A stretch of DNA of 17,362 bases from Nitrospira sp. ST-bin5 (GTDB taxonomy: Bacteria > Nitrospirota > Nitrospiria > Nitrospirales > Nitrospiraceae): assembly GCA_002083555.1 (NCBI GenBank), contig MSXN01000001.1, positions 202,182-219,543 of the forward strand, read 5' to 3'. Below are positions 13,276 to 17,362 of this stretch, piece after piece (position 1 is the first letter of the stretch; each line of letters starts with the position of its first letter). Made by a program: the position numbers and the translations under genes. Below the pieces are notes generated by a model. That model was not told the DNA's origin and did no database searches. It was given only the letters and a program-made list of their open reading frames with translations.

Positions 13276-14166
13276 ATGAACATTAAGGACTATCTCGAAC
13301 AAAAGCGGATCGCGGTGGATCGCTTCCTGGATGAAGTCAGCCCCCCGGCCACGACGCCGCCGACGACGTTGCACGAGAGCATGCGCTATAGCCTCATGGC
13401 GGGCGGGAAGCGGGTGCGGCCGATTCTGACGATCGCCGCGGCAGAAGCCTTGGGGACCACCCCCCCGGGATTGATGGCCGTCGCCTGCTCGCTGGAATTC
13501 ATCCATACCTATTCGCTCATCCACGACGACCTGCCCTCAATGGACAACGACGACTTCCGCCGCGGGAAGCCGACGAATCACAAAGTCTACGGCGAAGCGA
13601 TGGCAATCCTGGCCGGGGATGCGTTGCTGACGATGGCCTTCGATCTCTGCAGCCGGCCCGATCTGATGAAGGGCTGCGATCCCATACGGCAGGTCCGCTT
13701 GATTCAGGAACTGGCCTACGGCTCCGGCAACGTAGGCATGGTCGGCGGCCAGGTCTTCGACATTCAAGCGGAGAATAAAGACATCGATCTCCCGACGCTG
13801 CAGAATATTCACAAACACAAAACTGGCATGTTGATGCGCGCGGCTGTGCGGATGGGTGCGATCGCCGCCGGAGCGACCGATCGGCAGCTCGACGACATGA
13901 CAGGGTACGCCGAAGATATCGGCCTGGCCTTCCAGATCGCCGACGATGTCCTGAACGTGACCGGCACCCGCGAAGAACTTGGCAAAAACCCCAACACGGA
14001 CGCCGAGCGCGGCAAGAAAACCTATCCGACGTTTTACGGCGTGGACGGGGCCAAGAAGCTGGCTGACGACTGCGTCGCACGCGCGATCAATCGGCTGTCA
14101 TCCTTCGGCCCGTCGGCCGATCCGCTCCGCGAGATCGCGCGATATATCACCTCCCGGAAGAATTGA
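13276..14166 (+). CDS. ispA: Polyprenyl diphosphate synthase (farnesyl/geranylgeranyl type)
   Basis: A 296-residue all-helical trans-prenyltransferase that condenses IPP with allylic diphosphates in the cytoplasm. Visible motifs: G-G-K-R-V-R-P near residue 45, the first Asp-rich motif D84-D85-L-P-S-M-D90 (the bacterial DDx4D form), T-G-M-L on the helix after K-H-K, and the second Asp-rich motif D223-D224-V-L-N227, where the last Asp is Asn, a known variant. His and Tyr just before the first motif fit short-chain products (C15 to C20), but chain length is not settled. The start is the ATG at 13276; there is no Shine-Dalgarno, but an upstream TTG at 13222 would overlap the promoter. It is followed by hpnA and a carotenoid gene, which use its products. 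Confidence 0.93.
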   Translation: MNIKDYLEQKRIAVDRFLDEVSPPATTPPTTLHESMRYSLMAGGKRVRPILTIAAAEALGTTPPGLMAVACSLEFIHTYSLIHDDLPSMDNDDFRRGKPTNHKVYGEAMAILAGDALLTMAFDLCSRPDLMKGCDPIRQVRLIQELAYGSGNVGMVGGQVFDIQAENKDIDLPTLQNIHKHKTGMLMRAAVRMGAIAAGATDRQLDDMTGYAEDIGLAFQIADDVLNVTGTREELGKNPNTDAERGKKTYPTFYGVDGAKKLADDCVARAINRLSSFGPSADPLREIARYITSRKN

Positions 14167-14174
14167 CCGTCGTT

Positions 14175-14258
14175 CGTGAAACGTCTCTCGTGAAGCGCAT
14201 GATCGCTAATTCCGACAAACAATCCCTGCGTTTCACGCTTCACGTTTCACGCTTCACG
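14175..14258. repeat. Inverted array of 7-bp units (CTTCACG/TTTCACG)
   Basis: The 14-mer TTTCACGCTTCACG occurs twice in tandem (14231-14244, 14245-14258). Its reverse complement units lie upstream: CGTGAAACG at 14175-14183 and CGTGAAGCG at 14189-14197. The two sides can pair into a stem with a loop of about 35-45 bases. It begins 8 bp after the synthase stop codon and ends 8 bp before the hpnA start, so it fills the whole intergenic gap. It may act as a transcript-stabilising or attenuating structure within the operon. Confidence 0.7.
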
Positions 14259-14266
14259 TCTTCGCA

Positions 14267-15250
14267 ATGAAAGCTCTCGTCACAGGCGCAACCGGATTCG
14301 TCGGCGCGGCGGTCGTCCGAGCCTTGATCAAAGCCGGGGTCGATGTCCGTGTGCTGGCCCGCCGCGACAGCGACTTCTCCAATCTGCAGCAATTCAAGAT
14401 CGACGGCGCCTACGGCGACCTGCGCGACAAAGAATCGTTACGCAAAGCCCTCACCGGCTGCGGGCAGCTGTACCACGTCGCCGCGCACTACGCCCTCTGG
14501 GCCAGGAGTCCGACCATCTTCTACGATGTGAATGTGACCGGCACGAAGAACCTGATGGAAGCCGCGCGAGATATCGGGACCGAGCGGATCGTCTACTGCA
14601 GCACCATCGGCGCCATCGGGCTGCCTCCCGGCGGTGGATTGGGCACCGAGGAGACCCCGGTATCGCTCGAACAAATGGCCGGCCACTACAAACGGTCAAA
14701 ATATCTGGCCGAGCAGGAAGTGCTGGCGCTGGCCAAGCAGGGGCTGCCAGTCGTGATCGTCAATCCCAGCGCGCCGGTCGGCGAAGGCGATGTGAAACCG
14801 ACTCCCACCGGGCAGATGATCGTGGACTTCATGAAAGGCCGGATGCCGGCCTATATTGAAACGGGCATGAACATCGTCGATGTCGACGACGTGGCCGCCG
14901 GCCATCTGCTGGCCATGGAGAAGGGACGGATCGGCGAACGCTACATTCTCGGCACGAAAAATCTGATGCTGCGGGACATCTTCGAGATCCTGAGCCGCTT
15001 GACCGGCGTCAACATGCCGTCGGTGAAACTCCCGCGTGAACTCATCCTGCCCCTCGCCTATATGAACCTGGCCTTTTCCTGGGTCACCGGCATCCCCCCG
15101 CGTATTCCGCTGGAAGGGGTGAAGATGGCCAAATACAAGATGCACTACGATTGCAGCAAGGCGATCCGGGAACTCGGGATCCCGCAAACACCGCCGGAAG
15201 TCGCGCTCGAAAAAGCGGTCCGTTGGTTCCGCGATCACCATTACGCGTGA
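14267..15250 (+). CDS. hpnA: Hopanoid-associated sugar epimerase HpnA (NAD-dependent epimerase/dehydratase family)
   Basis: A 327-residue extended short-chain dehydrogenase/reductase. The NAD(P)-binding loop G7-A-T-G10-F-V-G13 opens the protein, the C-S-T-I-G segment supplies the Ser/Thr and Y141-K-R-S-K145 is the catalytic YxxxK. N-P-S-A-P-V-G-E-G-D is the substrate-side loop typical of the HpnA subgroup. HpnA genes are usually found with hopanoid genes and are thought to modify the sugar-derived side chain of bacteriohopanepolyols, though its exact reaction is not settled. The protein should be cytosolic. The ATG at 14267 has no good ribosome binding site. Other hpn genes are not in the window; the neighbours are the prenyl synthase upstream and a carotenoid-type gene 12 bp downstream. 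Confidence 0.9.
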   Translation: MKALVTGATGFVGAAVVRALIKAGVDVRVLARRDSDFSNLQQFKIDGAYGDLRDKESLRKALTGCGQLYHVAAHYALWARSPTIFYDVNVTGTKNLMEAARDIGTERIVYCSTIGAIGLPPGGGLGTEETPVSLEQMAGHYKRSKYLAEQEVLALAKQGLPVVIVNPSAPVGEGDVKPTPTGQMIVDFMKGRMPAYIETGMNIVDVDDVAAGHLLAMEKGRIGERYILGTKNLMLRDIFEILSRLTGVNMPSVKLPRELILPLAYMNLAFSWVTGIPPRIPLEGVKMAKYKMHYDCSKAIRELGIPQTPPEVALEKAVRWFRDHHYA

Positions 15251-15262
15251 GGCTCCGCCACT

Positions 15263-16075
15263 GTGGAGTACGTCGCCCTCTTTTTCAAAACCATCCTCCT
15301 TCGTCCCTACGTCTTTGTCTTCCTGGCGGCTTTTCTCTTTGCCGCGATCCAGCTCATCGGCTGGCCCCGCACCTGGCGCTTCTGGTTGATCAGCTGGGCG
15401 ACCGCGTTCATCTGCGAATACTCGTCGACACGCAACGGCGTTCCCTTCGGCTGGTATCACTACAACGGTTCGACGATCGGGCAGGAACTGTACTTCTCCA
15501 ATATCCCGTTCATGGATTCGATCTCGTTCAGTTTTCTGCTCTATGCCGCCTATTGCGTCGCCCTCGGCCTCTTGCTGCCGATCGATCGTACGGCCGCCTC
15601 CACGCTTCCTCTCAGATCCCTGCGCCTCGACATCAATACGCGCACAAGCTGGCGCCTCTGGATTCTGACAGCCCTGCTCTTCGCGTTCATCGACATGGTC
15701 ATCGATCCGGTCGCGCTCCGCGGCGATCGCTGGTTCCTCGGCAAAATCTACTTCTACCCAGACCCCGGCTGGCACTTCGGCGTTCCCTTCGCCAATTATT
15801 GCGGATGGGCCGTCGTCGGCCTGATTTCCCTCGCCATCTATTTTCCGCTCGACCGCCGGCTATCGGCACTGCCTGTCCGTCCCGTTGCCTCCGTGACACC
15901 CAGAATCCTTCTCGGAATCGGCCTCTACTATGGGGTGCTGGCTTTCAATCTCGGGATGACCTTCTTGATCGGCGAGTCCTTCATGGGGTTGAGCGGCTTG
16001 CTCATGCACGTGCCGGTGCTCATCCTGCTCGCCTTTCGCCTGGTCGAGACATCGCAGCGCCCTGTCGCCTCGTAG
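15263..16075 (+). CDS. Carotenoid biosynthesis membrane protein (Caroten_synth/CruF family)
   Basis: A 270-residue polytopic membrane protein with about seven hydrophobic segments. Conserved family segments are E-Y-S-S-T-R-N-G-V-P-F-G-W-Y-H-Y, N-I-P-F-M-D-S-I-S-F-S-F, D-M-V-I-D-P-V-A and G-V-P-F-A-N-Y-C-G-W. The acidic and aromatic residues of these loops are those kept in CruF-type carotenoid 1',2'-hydratases, which add water to the end of acyclic carotenoids. That exact reaction is inferred from the family; other members of this family may act on different polyprenoids. The start is GTG at 15263, 12 bp after the hpnA stop, with AGG about 10 bases upstream, so the two are cotranscribed. A 318-codon overlapping frame has no motifs and is rejected. 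Confidence 0.85.
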   Translation: MEYVALFFKTILLRPYVFVFLAAFLFAAIQLIGWPRTWRFWLISWATAFICEYSSTRNGVPFGWYHYNGSTIGQELYFSNIPFMDSISFSFLLYAAYCVALGLLLPIDRTAASTLPLRSLRLDINTRTSWRLWILTALLFAFIDMVIDPVALRGDRWFLGKIYFYPDPGWHFGVPFANYCGWAVVGLISLAIYFPLDRRLSALPVRPVASVTPRILLGIGLYYGVLAFNLGMTFLIGESFMGLSGLLMHVPVLILLAFRLVETSQRPVAS

Positions 16076-16078
16076 TCG

Positions 16079-16108
16079 TTGGCAATTCTTCGGCAGACTT
16101 TGTATAGT
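16079..16108 (+). promoter_or_regulatory. Promoter candidate, near-leaderless, for the cytochrome c gene
   Basis: TTGGCA at 16079-16084 and TATAGT at 16103-16108 are separated by 18 bp. Transcription would start near 16115, about five bases before the ATG at 16120, which lacks a Shine-Dalgarno. The -35 starts just after the carotenoid gene stop codon. Confidence 0.48.
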
Positions 16109-16119
16109 GAATCGCGCGT

Positions 16120-16740
16120 ATGAAAACTAAACTCATCACCCTTCTGGTCCTTATGATCCTCGGCACTCTGGCGTTGCTGGGCTGGTTCGGCTACCAGATG
16201 TTCACGACCGGATTCAGCGCGAAAGCCGAGCCCAACGCGCTCGAAGTGTTGCTGGCCCGGCAAGTCCGCTATCTGGCCATTCCGCTTGAGCACCGCAACA
16301 AGCCGAATCCTGTGCCGGTCACCCCGGACGTGGTGCAGGATGGATTGGCCCACTTTGCCGACCACTGCGCCACTTGCCACGCAAACGACGGCAGCGGCCA
16401 AACGCCGATCGGCAAGAATGTCTATCCGAAAGCGCCGGATCTGCGCGAATCACCGACCCAGACCATGTCGGACGGCGAACTCTTCTGGGTGATTCATAAC
16501 GGGATTCGTTTTACCGCCATGCCGGCCTGGGGCGAAGGCGACCCGGAGCAGGATTTGGATAGCTGGAAGCTGGTGCATTTCATTCGCCATTTGCCCAAAC
16601 TCACACCTCAGGAACTGGACACGATGAAGTCGCTGAATCCGAAGTCCCAGCATGCGGCGGACGAGGAAGCGGCCTTCGATAAATTTCTTCAAGGCGATGA
16701 CTCGGCTGCCACGACAGCAGGGTCCGGTCATCATCATTAA
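16120..16740 (+). CDS. Membrane-anchored mono-haem cytochrome c
   Basis: A 206-residue protein. An uncleaved-looking N-terminal helix (residues 5-27, rich in Leu, followed by Gly/Phe/Tyr) anchors it to the membrane with the rest in the periplasm. One haem c site is present: C83-A-T-C86-H87, with Met134 in T-A-M-P-A-W as the likely sixth ligand, so a class I low-spin electron carrier. The C-terminal tail is acidic and ends in three His, which might bind a metal. The redox partner is unknown. Spacing to the next gene is 28 bp with AAGGAG between, implying cotranscription with the small exported protein. The domain call is firm; its place in the electron transport chain is not shown. Confidence 0.9.
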   Translation: MKTKLITLLVLMILGTLALLGWFGYQMFTTGFSAKAEPNALEVLLARQVRYLAIPLEHRNKPNPVPVTPDVVQDGLAHFADHCATCHANDGSGQTPIGKNVYPKAPDLRESPTQTMSDGELFWVIHNGIRFTAMPAWGEGDPEQDLDSWKLVHFIRHLPKLTPQELDTMKSLNPKSQHAADEEAAFDKFLQGDDSAATTAGSGHHH

Positions 16741-16768
16741 TACTGTTCATAAGGAGCTGGCGCCGACC

Positions 16769-17107
16769 ATGGTACGACACCTTCTATTGGCCTTTGCACT
16801 CGTGTTCATCTCCTCAGCCGCCTGGGCCCACGGTTCGGGCCAGCATGTGCTGGGCACCGTCACGGCGATCGACGGTACCCACATCGAAGTCAAAACTCCC
16901 AAGGGGAAAGTGGTTTCGGTGACGCTGACCAAACAAACCCACTTCAAGGCCAAGGGCAATCCGTCGTCGACAGAGCCGCCAGCCATCGGTGATCGCGTGG
17001 TGATCGAGGCGACGAAGGAGAAAAAGACGCTGACCGCGACCGAAGTGCATTACTCCGCGGCCAAGAAAGTGACGACGGCGCCGCCACAGGCGCCTGCGGC
17101 ACAATAG
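16769..17107 (+). CDS. Small exported protein, DUF5666-like
   Basis: A 112-residue protein with a clear signal peptide: M-V-R-H, a hydrophobic core, and cleavage probably after A-W-A (residue 20), leaving an H-G-S-G N-terminus. The mature part reads G-T-V-T-A-I-D-G-T-H-I-E-V, then K-G-K-V-V-S-V-T-L and I-G-D-R-V-V-I-E-A, a small beta-barrel pattern seen in DUF5666 and related periplasmic domains of unknown function. The tail is Pro/Ala/Gln-rich and probably disordered. I chose the ATG at 16769; AAGGAG lies 12 bases upstream, slightly far. A longer frame from 16652 overlaps the cytochrome gene and would lose the signal peptide position. Likely cotranscribed with the cytochrome; a metal-binding role is only a guess. 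Confidence 0.78.
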   Translation: MVRHLLLAFALVFISSAAWAHGSGQHVLGTVTAIDGTHIEVKTPKGKVVSVTLTKQTHFKAKGNPSSTEPPAIGDRVVIEATKEKKTLTATEVHYSAAKKVTTAPPQAPAAQ

Positions 17108-17120
17108 AGGGCCCTCCGAC

Positions 17121-17362
17121 ATGGAGAGAATTCAGATCTCCCGCTTTGCGCAGGCCTCGCCCTTCCACGGAGGGATACGGGCGGCCCTGACCCGCGTGGT
17201 CACCACCGGCATTGCGGTCTTTCTGGCCGTCGCCATCGTGCCCGGCATCGAAGCCTCGACCCTGACGGCAGGCGCGGCCGCCGTCCTGGTGCTGACATTT
17301 CTGAATCTCATCCTGCGACCGATCCTCCTGATCATCACCCTCCCGCTGATCGTCCTGTCGCT
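17121..17362 (+). CDS. YvlD/phage-holin-4-type small membrane protein (C-terminus beyond the window)
   Basis: The window holds the first 80 codons. After a 20-residue polar start there are two hydrophobic helices (V-V-T-T-G-I-A-V-F-L-A-V and A-A-A-V-L-V-L-T-F), then the family hallmark L-N-L-I-L-R-P-I-L-L-I-I-T-L-P. This matches the phage holin 4 superfamily (PF04020), small four-helix proteins found in many bacteria without a phage context; most have no proven role and it should not be read as evidence for a prophage. The ATG at 17121 has GAGG 11 bases upstream, inside a small palindrome GAGGGCCCTC. It starts 13 bp after the DUF5666-like stop and probably belongs to the same operon. Confidence 0.78.
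   Translation, partial: MERIQISRFAQASPFHGGIRAALTRVVTTGIAVFLAVAIVPGIEASTLTAGAAAVLVLTFLNLILRPILLIITLPLIVLS

Noticed and set aside
13085..13279. 64-codon plus-strand frame before the prenyl synthase
   Set aside because: No motif or ribosome binding site, and it runs through the likely synthase promoter.
13897..13965. Loss of function of the prenyl synthase because the second Asp motif reads DDVLN
   Set aside because: An Asn at the last position is a variant I recall in other bacterial synthases; the first two Asp are intact.
14696..15775. 359-codon open frame on the minus strand across hpnA and the carotenoid gene
   Set aside because: It is antisense to two genes with clear motifs, is full of low-complexity charged stretches typical of antisense frames in GC-rich DNA, and has no recognisable domain.
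15151..16107. 318-codon plus-strand frame overlapping the carotenoid gene
   Set aside because: Arg/Pro/Leu-rich shadow of the real frame without motif or ribosome binding site.
17121..17362. Prophage signal from a holin-type protein
   Set aside because: The holin-4/YvlD family is widespread in bacterial chromosomes and no other phage gene is present.

Overview
The window looks like a chromosomal segment from a Nitrospirota bacterium, most likely the genus Nitrospira. This is inferred from the mix of gene families (a SpeD-like decarboxylase, an FPP synthase / HpnA / carotenoid-hydratase-type cluster, a DUF2914 membrane protein, a patatin lipoprotein, small Cys-pair proteins), generally high G+C, and intergenic repeats of a kind I associate with that genus. 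No rRNA, tRNA, CRISPR array, integrase or intact transposase was seen.

Layout. (1) 1-1657, minus strand: a circularly permuted ribosome-assembly GTPase (cut by the window edge), a small SCP2 sterol-carrier-like protein and a SpeD-like pyruvoyl decarboxylase. (2) 1836-4083, plus strand: a small Cys-pair protein and a large patatin-like phospholipase lipoprotein. (3) 4094-11756, a long minus-strand run: PilZ protein, DUF1499 protein, endonuclease/exonuclease/phosphatase-fold protein, an FKBP-type isomerase translationally coupled to a DUF2914 membrane protein, two unrecognised proteins, a lipoprotein, a 125-residue Cys-pair protein, and a coupled pair made of a 3-TM protein and a Cys/His-rich protein whose spacing fits a C4HC3 (PHD-type) zinc finger. 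(4) 11808-12986, an AT-richer island on the minus strand: a HEIAH metallopeptidase-like protein, an intact addiction-module antitoxin, and its ParE/RelE-type toxin broken by one in-frame amber codon. (5) 13276-17362, plus strand: polyprenyl (FPP/GGPP) synthase, HpnA, a CruF-like carotenoid protein, a membrane-anchored mono-haem cytochrome c, a small exported DUF5666-like protein and the start of a YvlD/holin-4-type membrane protein. The first three of these fit a common isoprenoid theme: the synthase makes prenyl diphosphates used for hopanoids and carotenoids.

The most unusual feature is repeat structure at gene ends. Two full copies (about 126-128 bp) and one half copy of a palindromic element lie at 10477-10604, 11011-11136 and 7801-7862. 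In all three, the last three bases of the element (CTA on the plus strand) are the TAG stop codon of the neighbouring minus-strand gene. A fourth, different repeat (a 9-bp-period inverted array at 8953-9025) lies just beyond another gene whose end reads TAGCGGGATG, very close to the TAGCAGGATG that begins the best palindromic copy. A third repeat type, with a 7-bp period, sits between the synthase gene and hpnA.

Several genes (starts at 1836, 11756, 16120) lack a Shine-Dalgarno sequence and have a promoter-like -35/-10 pair placed so that transcription would begin within a few bases of the ATG, suggesting leaderless or near-leaderless mRNAs. All functional calls come from motif reading only; no database search was run.
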